Below are positions 53,931-63,645 of a stretch of DNA of 64,000 bases, piece by piece. The stretch is from Limnohabitans sp. 2KL-27. GTDB lineage: Bacteria; Pseudomonadota; Gammaproteobacteria; Burkholderiales; Burkholderiaceae_C. The notes under the pieces are model-generated. The model was given only the letters and a program-made list of their open reading frames with translations, was not told where the DNA came from and ran no database searches. Location: assembly GCF_001269345.1 (NCBI RefSeq), contig NZ_CXOP01000002.1, forward strand, positions 868,853 through 932,852, in the 5' to 3' direction. Position 1 is the stretch's first letter; every line of letters begins with the position of its first letter. A program made the translations under genes and the position numbers.

Positions 53931-55406
53931 TCAGTCCGCGTTCTTTTTGACCACCGCATACCGGGCCAGCGTTTTCTCGCGGGCTTGGGCATGGTCGACG
54001 ATGGGTGCCGGGTAGGTTTGGCCGATCACCACCCCCGCCGCTTGCAATTCCATGGGCTTGGCCAGCCAGGGGGCGTGCAGCGCGGCCGTGGGCAGGGCCG
54101 CCAACTCGGGCATGTAGCGGCGGATGAATTTGCCCTCCGGGTCAAACTTTTCGCTTTGGCTGATCGGGTTGAAGATGCGGAAATACGGCTGCGCGTCGCA
54201 CCCGCTGGAACTGGCCCATTGCCAGCCGCCGTTGTTGGCCGACAAGTCAAAGTCGTTCAGGTGGGTGGCGAAGTACGTCTCGCCCCAGCGCCAGTCGATG
54301 CCCAAATCCTTGACCAAAAAGCTCGCCACCACCATGCGCAGGCGGTTGTGCATGTAGCCGGTCTGGTTGATCTGGCGCATGGCCGCGTCCACCAGCGGGT
54401 AGCCGGTGCGCGCTTGGCACCAGGCCTCAAACAGCTTGTGGGCATGCGGGCCGCGTTCCCAATGGATGGCGTCGTAGTCGGACTTGAAACTTTGGCCCCG
54501 GCCCACATGGGCAAAGTTGTGCAGCACCTGCACATAAAAGTCGCGCCAAATCAACTCCGAAAGCCACACGCTCGCCCCTACGCTGCCTGCCAGCATGCGC
54601 GGGTGCGCCTCACGCGCCAGCTGACGGATCGACACGGTGCCAAAGCGCAAATGCACGCTCAGATAACTGGGACCTTTGACCGCCGGGAAGTTGCGGGTGT
54701 CTTCGTACTGGTCAATGCGGGTCAAAAAGTCGTGCAGCAAGGCCTGCGCGCCCGACTCGCCCGTGGGGATTTTCAGGGCCTGCAGGTTGGTGGGCTCAAA
54801 GCCGATGTCTTTGAGGCTGGGCACCGGGTGGGCCAGGTCCTCGGGGCGCGGGGCCAGGCGCTGGGCCAGAAGGGCCACGTCGAAAGCTTGCAGGTCCTGC
54901 GGCGTGACTTTTTTCAGCCAGGCGTTTTTGTAGGGCGTGAACACGCTGAAGGGCTTGGCCATCTGGGTCAGCACCTCATTGCGCTCAAAGACCACATGGT
55001 CCTTGAAGGTGTGCAGCACGATGCCGTGGTCGGCCAAGTGGCCGCGCACCTGGATGTCGCGGGCCAGGGCCTGAGGCTCGTCGTCATGGTTGGCAAACAC
55101 GGCCTGCGCCTGCAGGTGCTGGGCCAGTTTGACGATTTTGTCCTGAGCCACGCCGTGGCGCACGATCAGGCCAGCCTGGGGGTGACCCGCTAACTCGCGC
55201 AAACGCGCATCCACCTCGACCAGTGACTCGCGGATGAACTCGACCCGGCGGTCGGCGCGGGGCAAGGCGTCCAAAATGGCCGTGTCGAACACGAACACCA
55301 CATGCACCCGCTGGCAGTGCTTCAGGGCCTGGTGCAGGGCGGCGTGGTCACTCACGCGCAGATCGCGCCGCAGCCAGACCAGGCCACAAGAAAAAGGGGT
55401 TTCCAT
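53931..55406 (-). CDS. phrB: Deoxyribodipyrimidine photolyase
   Basis: This 491-residue light-dependent DNA repair flavoprotein of the class I CPD photolyase/cryptochrome family has an N-terminal antenna-binding Rossmann domain (LVWLRRDLRVSDHAAL). The C-terminal FAD domain has LSVHLRFGTVSIRQLA, SELIWRDFYVQVL, LVDAAMRQINQTGYMHNRLRM, and NNGGWQWASSSGCDAQPYFRIFNP. The ATG at 55406 is preferred over a TTG at 55433. Confidence 0.95.
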   Translation of the reverse strand: METPFSCGLVWLRRDLRVSDHAALHQALKHCQRVHVVFVFDTAILDALPRADRRVEFIRESLVEVDARLRELAGHPQAGLIVRHGVAQDKIVKLAQHLQAQAVFANHDDEPQALARDIQVRGHLADHGIVLHTFKDHVVFERNEVLTQMAKPFSVFTPYKNAWLKKVTPQDLQAFDVALLAQRLAPRPEDLAHPVPSLKDIGFEPTNLQALKIPTGESGAQALLHDFLTRIDQYEDTRNFPAVKGPSYLSVHLRFGTVSIRQLAREAHPRMLAGSVGASVWLSELIWRDFYVQVLHNFAHVGRGQSFKSDYDAIHWERGPHAHKLFEAWCQARTGYPLVDAAMRQINQTGYMHNRLRMVVASFLVKDLGIDWRWGETYFATHLNDFDLSANNGGWQWASSSGCDAQPYFRIFNPISQSEKFDPEGKFIRRYMPELAALPTAALHAPWLAKPMELQAAGVVIGQTYPAPIVDHAQAREKTLARYAVVKKNAD

Positions 55407-55468
55407 CGGGGTATGCCGGTTTGAGTGAAACAATGCACCTGTGGACCCTTGCGCAGAAACGGGGCCGC

Positions 55469-55474
55469 TAAAAT
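55469..55474 (+). promoter_or_regulatory. Putative -10 element directly ahead of yqgE
   Basis: TAAAAT, in the context GCTAAAATC, ends 6 bases before the yqgE ATG, so the expected transcript start would fall on or next to the start codon. There is no Shine-Dalgarno before the ATG, and no good -35 hexamer at the ideal spacing. This suggests, but does not prove, a leaderless mRNA. Confidence 0.4.
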
Positions 55475-55480
55475 CAGTGC

Positions 55481-56092
55481 ATGACCGCCGATTCTGCCTC
55501 CATTGACCTCAAGCATCATTTTCTGATCGCCATGCCCGGGTTGGAGGACGAGACATTTGCCCGCAGCGTCATCTACATGTGCGAGCACAGCGAACGCGGC
55601 GCCATGGGCCTGATCATCAACAAGCCCGCTGACATCAGCATGCGCCTCTTGTTTGACAAGGTGGATCTGCCCCTGCGCCGGGAAGACCTGATGCAAAACC
55701 CGGTGGGCCATGGCGGGCCGGTGCAAACCGAGCGTGGCTTTGTGCTGCACGACCCTTTGCATGATCCCAAGGCCACGGCCAAACCCGAACAAGAAGGCTC
55801 GGCCTATGCTTCCACGCTCACCGTGCCGGGTGGGCTGGAGATGACGACCTCGCGCGACGTGCTCGAAGCCCTGTCTTCGGGCGCCGGGCCGCGCCGCGTG
55901 CTGGTCACGCTGGGTTATGCGTCCTGGGGTGAGGGCCAACTCGAATCCGAGCTGGGCGAAAACACCTGGCTGACCGTGCCCGCCTCGGTCGATGTGATTT
56001 TTGAGGTGCCCATGGCCGAGCGCTACGACCGCGCTCTGGACCTGCTGGGCCTCAAAAGCTGGATGCTCTCGCCAGATGCGGGACACGCATGA
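55481..56092 (+). CDS. yqgE: YqgE/AlgH family protein
   Basis: This 203-residue conserved protein has the family hallmarks LKHHFLIAMPGLEDETFARSVIYMCEHSERGAMGLIINKP, GHGGPVQTERGFVLH and VTLGYASWGEGQLESEL. The role is unclear; in pseudomonads the name AlgH comes from alginate control. It is followed by ruvX with an ATGA overlap, the usual order. Confidence 0.94.
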   Translation: MTADSASIDLKHHFLIAMPGLEDETFARSVIYMCEHSERGAMGLIINKPADISMRLLFDKVDLPLRREDLMQNPVGHGGPVQTERGFVLHDPLHDPKATAKPEQEGSAYASTLTVPGGLEMTTSRDVLEALSSGAGPRRVLVTLGYASWGEGQLESELGENTWLTVPASVDVIFEVPMAERYDRALDLLGLKSWMLSPDAGHA

Positions 56093-56505
56093 GCCGCACC
56101 CCCGAGAACACCGTCCCTGCCGAGCACCAGAGTTTTCTGGCTTTTGATTACGGCCTCAAGCGCACCGGCGTGGCTGTGGGCAACCGCCTGTTGAAAACGG
56201 CCACGCCCCAAGGCACCATCGCCGCCGAGGGTGATGCCCGCTTTGAGCGCATCGCCCAACGCATCCAAGAGTGGCAACCCGATGCGCTGGTGATCGGTGT
56301 CCCCACCCACCCCGACGGCGGCGAGCACGACAACACCTTGCGCGCCCGCAAGTTCGGTCGGCAGCTGCGCGGTCGTTTTGGCCTCGTTGTGTACGAGGTA
56401 GATGAGCGCTACACCACCACCGAAGCCCATTCTTATGGGGCCAAAGACGCCGATGCGGCGGCCGCGGCGATCATCCTGGACCAATTTTTAAGGAACATTC
56501 CATGA
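56089..56505 (+). CDS. ruvX: Putative pre-16S rRNA nuclease/Holliday junction resolvase-like YqgF
   Basis: This 138-residue RNase H-fold nuclease has the first catalytic Asp in LAFDYGLKRTGVAVGN, the Glu/strand region ALVIGVPTHPDGGEHDN, and the final acidic motif YEVDERYTTTEAHS. The family matures the 16S rRNA 5' end. 4-base overlaps join it to yqgE and pyrR. Confidence 0.94.
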   Translation: MSRTPENTVPAEHQSFLAFDYGLKRTGVAVGNRLLKTATPQGTIAAEGDARFERIAQRIQEWQPDALVIGVPTHPDGGEHDNTLRARKFGRQLRGRFGLVVYEVDERYTTTEAHSYGAKDADAAAAAIILDQFLRNIP

Positions 56506-57011
56506 GCGCACTGGCCCTGAACGCCGAGGCTTTGTACCTGGAGCTGCTGCGCGGTGTGCGCAGCCTGTGCACGGCCAACACCCGCTTGGTGGGCATCACC
56601 TCAGGCGGTGCCTGGCTGGCCGAGCGCCTGCAGCGTGATTTGGGCTTGCCTGGCGACTCCGGCCAAGTGTCCTCCGTCATGCACCGCGACGATTTTGCCC
56701 AGCGAGGCCTGTCTGCGGGCGGCCAGACCCATCTGCCTTTCGAGGTTGATGGCGCGGATATGGTGGTGCTCGACGACGTGCTCTACACCGGGCGCACCAT
56801 CCGCGCCGTGCTGAACGAAATTTTTGACTACGGCCGCCCCGCCCGTGTGCAGCTGGCCGTGCTGGTGGACCGGGGTGGTCGCCAATTGCCGGTGCAGGCC
56901 GACTATGCCGCCGCCCGCGTGGCCCTGCCCGAGACCCAATCGCTGGCGCTGGCCCGCGACGAGGCGGGCCGATTCAGTTTTGAAGTGGAGACCAAAGCCC
57001 CGCTTTCTTGA
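56502..57011 (+). CDS. pyrR: PyrR-type uracil phosphoribosyltransferase/regulator
   Basis: This 169-residue phosphoribosyltransferase has the PRPP-binding loop [20 protein letters not shown] and the PyrR-like segments [17 protein letters not shown] and [18 protein letters not shown]. In Gram-positive bacteria PyrR controls pyr mRNA attenuation. In Gram-negative bacteria the homologue sits at the head of pyrB, and its regulatory role is less clear. No attenuator is evident in the 31 bases before pyrB. Confidence 0.92.
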   Translation: MSALALNAEALYLELLRGVRSLCTANTRLVGITSGGAWLAERLQRDLGLPGDSGQVSSVMHRDDFAQRGLSAGGQTHLPFEVDGADMVVLDDVLYTGRTIRAVLNEIFDYGRPARVQLAVLVDRGGRQLPVQADYAAARVALPETQSLALARDEAGRFSFEVETKAPLS

Positions 57012-57042
57012 ACGCGCATCCACAGGCCACGAGGTGAAAAAC

Positions 57043-58008
57043 ATGCTCTACAAACGCAACAACCCCCAACTCAACAAGAACGGCGAGCTGATCCACCTGC
57101 TCTCCACCGAGGGTCTGTCCAAGGACATCCTGACGCACATCCTGGACACAGCCGCCAGTTTCGTGAGCGTGAGCGACCGTGAAGTGAAAAAAGTCCCTCT
57201 TTTGCGCGGCAAGAGCGTGTTCAACCTGTTTTTTGAAAACAGCACCCGCACCCGCACCACCTTTGACATCGCGGCCACCCGCCTCTCGGCCGACGTGTAC
57301 ACGCTCGACATCGCCCGCTCCTCGGCCAGCAAAGGCGAATCGCTGCTGGACACCATCGCCAACCTGAGCGCCATGGCGGCCGACATCTTTGTGGTGCGCC
57401 ACAGCGAGTCGGGCGCGCCGTATCTGATTGCGCAACACGTGGCGCCCCATGTGCACGTGGTCAACGCCGGGGACGGGCGCCACGCCCACCCTACCCAGGC
57501 GCTGCTGGACATGTACACCATCCGGCACTATAAGAAAGATTTTTCCGACCTGACCGTGGCCATCGTGGGCGATGTGCTGCACTCGCGGGTGGCGCGCTCG
57601 GACATCCACGCGCTCACCACGCTCGGCTGCGCCGAAGTGCGGGTGGTCGGCCCCAAAACGCTGGTGCCGGCGGACATGGCCCAGATGGGTGTGCGCGTGT
57701 TCAACAACTTGGAAGAGGGCCTCAAGGGCTGCGATGTGGTCATCATGCTGCGCCTGCAAAACGAGCGCATGAGCGGTGCGCTGCTGCCCTCTAGCCAGGA
57801 ATACTTCGAGAGCTTTGGCCTGACCCCCGAAAAACTCCAACTGGCCAAGCCCGACGCCATCGTCATGCACCCCGGCCCGATCAACCGGGGTGTGGAGATC
57901 GACTCTGCTGTGGTCGACGGCCGGCAAAGCGTGATCTTGCCGCAGGTGACTTTTGGCATCGCGGTGCGCATGGCGGTCATGAGCATCGTCGCGGGCAACG
58001 TGGCGTAA
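57043..58008 (+). CDS. pyrB: Aspartate carbamoyltransferase catalytic subunit PyrB
   Basis: This 321-residue enzyme is the first committed step of pyrimidine synthesis. It has the carbamoyl-phosphate loop [31 protein letters not shown], the [14 protein letters not shown] block and [17 protein letters not shown] Shine-Dalgarno (57031-57034) supports the ATG at 57043; a GTG at 57034 is in frame. The N-terminal extension is short. It is followed by the non-catalytic dihydroorotase homologue, the arrangement of the pseudomonad-type PyrB-PyrC' complex. Confidence 0.95.
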   Translation: MLYKRNNPQLNKNGELIHLLSTEGLSKDILTHILDTAASFVSVSDREVKKVPLLRGKSVFNLFFENSTRTRTTFDIAATRLSADVYTLDIARSSASKGESLLDTIANLSAMAADIFVVRHSESGAPYLIAQHVAPHVHVVNAGDGRHAHPTQALLDMYTIRHYKKDFSDLTVAIVGDVLHSRVARSDIHALTTLGCAEVRVVGPKTLVPADMAQMGVRVFNNLEEGLKGCDVVIMLRLQNERMSGALLPSSQEYFESFGLTPEKLQLAKPDAIVMHPGPINRGVEIDSAVVDGRQSVILPQVTFGIAVRMAVMSIVAGNVA

Positions 58009-58032
58009 ACACAAGCCGACAAGGAAAAAAAG

Positions 58033-59328
58033 ATGAAACTCATCATCCAAAATGGCCGCGTGATCGACCCCGCCAGTGGCTTTGACCAAACGGCCGATGT
58101 GGCGATCGCCGCAGGCCGCATCGTGGCCATGGGCCAAGTGCCCGCCGATTTCAAGCCCAACCGCGTGATCGAAGCCAAGGGCTGCATCGTCGCACCTGGC
58201 CTGGTCGATTTGGCTGCGCGTCTGCGCGAGCCTGGCCAAGAGCACGCAGGCATGCTCGAGAGTGAAATGGCCGCTGCCGTTGCGGGTGGTGTGACCAGCC
58301 TGGTCTGCCCGCCTGATACCGACCCAGTGCTGGACGAACCCGGCCTGGTCGAGATGCTGCGCTACCGCGCCGAAAAATTGAACCAGGCCCGTGTGCTGCC
58401 GCTGGGCGCTCTCACCGTGGGCCTCAAGGGCGATGTGCTGACCGAAATGGTGCAACTGACCGCAGCCGGCTGTGTAGGCTTCTCACAAGCCGAGGTGCCG
58501 ATCCCCAGCACCCAAGTGCTGCAGCGCGCGCTTCAATACGCCAGCACCTTTGGCTTCACGGTCTGGCTGCGCCCACAGGAGCTGCACTTGGGCAAGGGCG
58601 TGGCCGCCAGTGGCCCACTGGCCACGCGCATGGGGTTGTCCGGCGTGTCGGTGGCCGCCGAAACCATCGCCCTGCACACCATCTTCGAGCTGGTGCGCTC
58701 GACACAAGCGCGCGTGCACCTGTGCCGTATCAGCAGTGCCCAAGGGGTGGAGCTGATCCGCAAGGCCAAGGCCGAGGGCTTGCCGGTCACGGCCGATGTG
58801 AGCATCAATGCCTTGCACCTGACCGATGCCGACATGGGCTACTTTGACAGCCGTGCCCGCCTCACACCTGTGCTGCGCCAGCAGCGCGACCGCGATGCCT
58901 TGCGTGCAGGCTTGGCCGATGGCACGCTGGATGTGCTGGTGTCGGACCACACCCCGGTCGACGCGGACGCCAAGGCCCTCCCGTTTGCCGAGGCCGAACC
59001 CGGTGCCACCGGCATGGAACTGCTGTGGAGCTTGGCGCTCAAGTGGGGGCAGGAGGCCGGTCTGCCTGTGGCCCAAGTGCTCTCGCGTATCACCGCCGAA
59101 CCCTCCCGTGTGCTGGGCGCCACCTTGGGTGGCTTGCAAGATTCGGTCGGCCATCTGGCCGTGGGGGGCGTGGCCGATGTGTGCGTGCTGTCCACCGAAG
59201 GCCACTGGTTGGTGACCGAGGCCTCGCTGCGCAGCCAGGGCAAGAGCACCCCGTTTTCCGGTTACGAGCTGCCCGGGCGCGTGCTGGCCACGGTGGTCGG
59301 TGGGCAAGTGGCGTTTGAGGCCACTTGA
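58033..59328 (+). CDS. pyrC': Dihydroorotase-like protein lacking metal ligands (PyrC' pseudo-enzyme)
   Basis: This 431-residue amidohydrolase-fold protein lies in the pyrB operon. Active dihydroorotases have PGxVDxHxHxREPG; here residues 56-68 read PGLVDLAARLREPG with Ala61 and Arg63 replacing both metal histidines (codons 58213-58221). The HCED-like site is also altered (WLRPQELHLGKG). It is therefore almost certainly inactive and serves as a structural partner of PyrB, as shown for the pseudomonad PyrC'. An active PyrC should be encoded elsewhere. Confidence 0.92.
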   Translation: MKLIIQNGRVIDPASGFDQTADVAIAAGRIVAMGQVPADFKPNRVIEAKGCIVAPGLVDLAARLREPGQEHAGMLESEMAAAVAGGVTSLVCPPDTDPVLDEPGLVEMLRYRAEKLNQARVLPLGALTVGLKGDVLTEMVQLTAAGCVGFSQAEVPIPSTQVLQRALQYASTFGFTVWLRPQELHLGKGVAASGPLATRMGLSGVSVAAETIALHTIFELVRSTQARVHLCRISSAQGVELIRKAKAEGLPVTADVSINALHLTDADMGYFDSRARLTPVLRQQRDRDALRAGLADGTLDVLVSDHTPVDADAKALPFAEAEPGATGMELLWSLALKWGQEAGLPVAQVLSRITAEPSRVLGATLGGLQDSVGHLAVGGVADVCVLSTEGHWLVTEASLRSQGKSTPFSGYELPGRVLATVVGGQVAFEAT

Positions 59329-59354
59329 GCACTCTGAAACAGGGTGCTGCTTAG

Positions 59355-60098
59355 ATGAGTTCTTTGATCGCTGTCTGGAAATTCTTGAGAGGGCTTTGGC
59401 ATGTCTTCACGGGCATGTGGACCATTTACATCCGTTTTCCACAGCTCAGTCCCGAGCAGCGGGAAATGCGTGTGCAGGCCTGGGCGCTGCAATTTCTAGC
59501 GCTGTGGGGCATCCATTTGCGGGTGCTGGGCCAACCGGTGGCCAACGGTCCGGCACTCATGGTGGCCAATCACATCTCCTGGCTGGACATCCTGGTCATT
59601 CACGCGGCCAGGCACTGCCGTTTTGTATCCAAGTCGGATATCCGAGACTGGCCGCTGGTCGGCATGTTGGCCACTGGGGCGGGAACGCTATACATTGAGC
59701 GGACGAGCCGCAAGGACGCTTTGCGCATGGTCAAAGACATCGCCAACGCCATGCAAGAAGGCGATGTGGTGGCGATTTTTCCGGAGGGCACCACCAGTGA
59801 CGGGCGTGACTTGCTCCCTTTTCATGCCAATTTGATCCAGTCAGCGATTCATGCCCAGGCGCCCGTTCAGCCCATGTCGCTGCAGTTTTTGGACAATCAA
59901 ACCGGTGCAATCACCTTCGCGCCTTGTTATATAGGCGATGACACCTTGATTGGCTCCATGTGGCGCACGCTCAAAGCCCCTGGCATCACGGCCGTGGTCC
60001 ATTTTGGTGATCTGCAGCATGCCCATGGGCGCGATCGCCGCACATGGGCCCATGATTTGCGCGAAGAAGTGATCCGATTGCGCGACACCGGCCATTGA
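59355..60098 (+). CDS. plsC: 1-acyl-sn-glycerol-3-phosphate acyltransferase
   Basis: This 247-residue membrane acyltransferase of phospholipid synthesis has one N-terminal hydrophobic segment and the catalytic HX4D motif VANHISWLDILVIHAA. Block II is GTLYIERTSRKDALR, and block III is IFPEGTTSDGRDLLPFHANL. It follows the pyrimidine genes by 26 bases and is probably co-transcribed. Confidence 0.92.
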   Translation: MSSLIAVWKFLRGLWHVFTGMWTIYIRFPQLSPEQREMRVQAWALQFLALWGIHLRVLGQPVANGPALMVANHISWLDILVIHAARHCRFVSKSDIRDWPLVGMLATGAGTLYIERTSRKDALRMVKDIANAMQEGDVVAIFPEGTTSDGRDLLPFHANLIQSAIHAQAPVQPMSLQFLDNQTGAITFAPCYIGDDTLIGSMWRTLKAPGITAVVHFGDLQHAHGRDRRTWAHDLREEVIRLRDTGH

Positions 60099-60121
60099 GA
60101 CTGAGCCCGTCAAGGCCCTGG

Positions 60122-60523
60122 TCAGCAAATTTTCCGTGCAATTTTGTGAATGGGTGAGGATGGGTCGATGACCATCCATTCATGCAACATGCCTTGGCGG
60201 TACACCGTTTTTCCTGCCTGCATGGGACCGGAGTAATAGGTCATGTGCAAAACACGGGCCATCTTCTTCTTGCAATGGATTTCGATCTGAGACTGTAAGG
60301 ACAGGTAGGGTTTGCCGTCACCGGTGAGCTGTTGTTTCTTGTAATCCAAGACGCTCCACACTTTTTTACGACCGTCTTCCTCTGACATGGACGTGGTGTC
60401 TATGAAAAACGTACCTTGCTCGTTGAGGGTGATGGGCTCCCACTTGGGGGTGGCATTCGCCCCCACACCCCAGAGACTAAACCAGCTCAAAACTGCCAAA
60501 GCTTTGAATTGCTTGATTCTCAT
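60122..60523 (-). CDS. Secreted protein with surface-adhesin E-like domain
   Basis: This 133-residue protein has a signal peptide (AVLSWFSLWGVGANA). The small domain shows the pattern TTSMSEEDGRKKVWSVLDYKKQQ, QSQIEIHCKKKMARVLHMTYYSG and a terminal Cys, which suggests one disulfide. This resembles the surface-adhesin protein E-like domain found in many betaproteobacterial secreted proteins of unknown role. It is preceded on the same strand by ispB at a distance of 49 bases. Confidence 0.7.
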   Translation of the reverse strand: MRIKQFKALAVLSWFSLWGVGANATPKWEPITLNEQGTFFIDTTSMSEEDGRKKVWSVLDYKKQQLTGDGKPYLSLQSQIEIHCKKKMARVLHMTYYSGPMQAGKTVYRQGMLHEWMVIDPSSPIHKIARKIC

Positions 60524-60572
60524 GGGTCAGTCGATGAGCCAGACGGACGCGATCGGTCGTGGGAAAAGGCCA

Positions 60573-61556
60573 TCAGGTCCTGCGGTTGAGCAGCTGGGAG
60601 GCCAGCACCACCATGGCTTGCCGATGGCGGTTGTTAGGCAGCTGCATGGCCGCATCGATGGCACGTTGGGCCTCGGATGCCGCCGCATTGCGTGTGGCTT
60701 CGAGCGCACCGGTTTCGCGCACGATGGTCACGATGTCGGCTAGGCGTTCGACGCTGCCCGTCTCAATCGCTTCGCGCACAGTTTGTCTTTGGCTGTCGCT
60801 GCCCAGTTGCATGGCCAAAATCAAAGGCAGGGTGGCCTTGCCTTCACGCAGGTCATCACCCAGATTTTTGCCCATTTCGGTGGCATTGCCGTCGTAATCG
60901 AGCACATCGTCGATCACTTGAAAAGCCGTGCCCAAAGCCTGGCCGTATTGGGCGCAAGCGGCCTCGGTGGCAGCGGGGCTGCCCGCCAAAATCGCTCCGA
61001 GGCGCGCGCTGGCTTCAAACAGTTTGGCAGTTTTGGACCGGATCACGCGCAGATAGTCTTCTTCGTCGAGCGAGGCATCGTGCATGTTCATCAGTTGCAG
61101 CACTTCGCCCTCGGCGATCACGTTGGTGGCATCGGCCAGGGTTTGCATGACCCGCATGCTGTCCGCATCGACCATCATTTGGAAAGCGCGGGAATACAAA
61201 AAGTCCCCCACCAGCACGCTGGCCGGGTTGCCAAAATTTTCGTTGGCCGTAGGGCGTCCACGCCGCAAGGTGGATTCGTCCACCACATCGTCGTGCAGCA
61301 AAGTAGCGGTGTGGATGAATTCGACGACAGCGGCCAGGTTGTGGCGCTGGCTGCCGGTGTAACCCAAAGCGCCACAAGTCAAGAGCAAAAGGACCGGGCG
61401 CAGGCGTTTGCCACCCGCAGAGATGATGTAACGCGCCACTTCACCGACCAAGGGCACACCGGAATCGAGCCGTTGGGCGATCACCTGGTCCACCTCGGCC
61501 ATGTCGGGGGCTACCAGTGCCAGGACGGTGGCTGTGCTGTGTTCAGAGTCAGACAA
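60573..61556 (-). CDS. ispB: Octaprenyl diphosphate synthase
   Basis: This 327-residue trans-polyprenyl synthase builds the ubiquinone side chain. The first Asp-rich motif is LLHDDVVDESTLRRG, preceded by GGKRLRPVLLLL, and the second is QVIDDVLDYDGNATEMGKNLGDDLREGK. It is divergent from rplU, the standard ispB/rplU-rpmA-obg arrangement. Confidence 0.95.
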   Translation of the reverse strand: MSDSEHSTATVLALVAPDMAEVDQVIAQRLDSGVPLVGEVARYIISAGGKRLRPVLLLLTCGALGYTGSQRHNLAAVVEFIHTATLLHDDVVDESTLRRGRPTANENFGNPASVLVGDFLYSRAFQMMVDADSMRVMQTLADATNVIAEGEVLQLMNMHDASLDEEDYLRVIRSKTAKLFEASARLGAILAGSPAATEAACAQYGQALGTAFQVIDDVLDYDGNATEMGKNLGDDLREGKATLPLILAMQLGSDSQRQTVREAIETGSVERLADIVTIVRETGALEATRNAAASEAQRAIDAAMQLPNNRHRQAMVVLASQLLNRRT

Positions 61557-61691
61557 ATGGAGGATCCGGCTGGGTGTCTCGGCATGACCGGGGCGGCGAG
61601 GGCGGTCAACGGGGTGGGTTTTGTAACTGCGTGCATTATAGGGACCGCCTGGGTCGGTTCCTGCCTAGTGATGTGGTGAACGGCTTGGTGT

Positions 61692-61721
61692 TTGCCTGTT
61701 TGGCCTGGATCATGCTAAAAT
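61692..61721 (+). promoter_or_regulatory. Putative promoter of rplU-rpmA
   Basis: TTGCCT (61692-61697) and TAAAAT (61716-61721) are separated by 18 bases, with a TGC extension directly before the -10. The distance to the rplU start gives a leader of about 45 bases. Confidence 0.6.
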
Positions 61722-61773
61722 CGCCGGTTCCTTGGGGATCAGCCCTTGGAAACTTCCATTCAAGAGGTCTAAT

Positions 61774-62085
61774 ATGTACGCGGTCATAAAAACCGGTGGC
61801 AAACAGTATCGTGTTGTCGCTGGCGAAAAAATTAAAGTAGAACAGATTGCTGCGGACGTTGGCCAGGAAATCGTGATTGATCAAGTTCTTGCAGTCGGCA
61901 ACGGCGCAGACCTGAAGATCGGCACGCCCCTGGTGTCCGGCGCCACAGTCAAAGCCACTGTTTTGGCACATGGCAAGCACGACAAAGTGCACATCTTCAA
62001 GATGCGCCGTCGCAAGCACTATCAAAAACGTCAGGGTCACCGTCAGCAGTTCACCGAACTGCAAATCGGCGTGATCGCTGCCTGA
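61774..62085 (+). CDS. rplU: 50S ribosomal protein L21
   Basis: This 103-residue large-subunit protein starts [23 protein letters not shown] and has the C-terminal rRNA-binding [22 protein letters not shown] strong AAGAGG Shine-Dalgarno (61762-61767) selects the ATG at 61774. It is followed by rpmA 12 bases later. Confidence 0.98.
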   Translation: MYAVIKTGGKQYRVVAGEKIKVEQIAADVGQEIVIDQVLAVGNGADLKIGTPLVSGATVKATVLAHGKHDKVHIFKMRRRKHYQKRQGHRQQFTELQIGVIAA

Positions 62086-62097
62086 GGAGAATAGGTC

Positions 62098-62358
62098 ATG
62101 GCACAGAAAAAAGGCGGCGGCTCTACGCGCAACGGTCGTGATTCCAAGCCAAAAATGCTCGGCGTCAAGGCTTTCGGTGGTGAACTGATCAGCGCAGGCT
62201 CGATCATCGTTCGTCAACGTGGCACCAAGTTCCATGCTGGCAACAATGTCGGTATCGGCAAAGACCACACTTTGTTTGCTCTGGTGGACGGCCACGTGTC
62301 GTTCTCGACCAAAGGCGAGCTCAGCAAGCACATGGTCAACGTGACACCGGCTGTTTAA
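62098..62358 (+). CDS. rpmA: 50S ribosomal protein L27
   Basis: This 86-residue protein reaches the peptidyl-transferase centre. The N-terminal [27 protein letters not shown] is canonical, with no Firmicutes-type cleavable extension. A GAGGAGA Shine-Dalgarno precedes the ATG. A terminator hairpin follows the stop. Confidence 0.98.
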   Translation: MAQKKGGGSTRNGRDSKPKMLGVKAFGGELISAGSIIVRQRGTKFHAGNNVGIGKDHTLFALVDGHVSFSTKGELSKHMVNVTPAV

Positions 62359-63588
<1,230 letters not shown>

Positions 63589-63645
63589 CCCTCCCAGCCA
63601 CGGTCCTTGTCCAGCGCTGTTTCAACGCCAACTCCACACCCCAGC

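Noticed and set aside
53985..55193. 402-residue plus-strand frame opposite the photolyase
   Set aside because: Shadow of phrB; no recognisable motif or ribosome-binding site.
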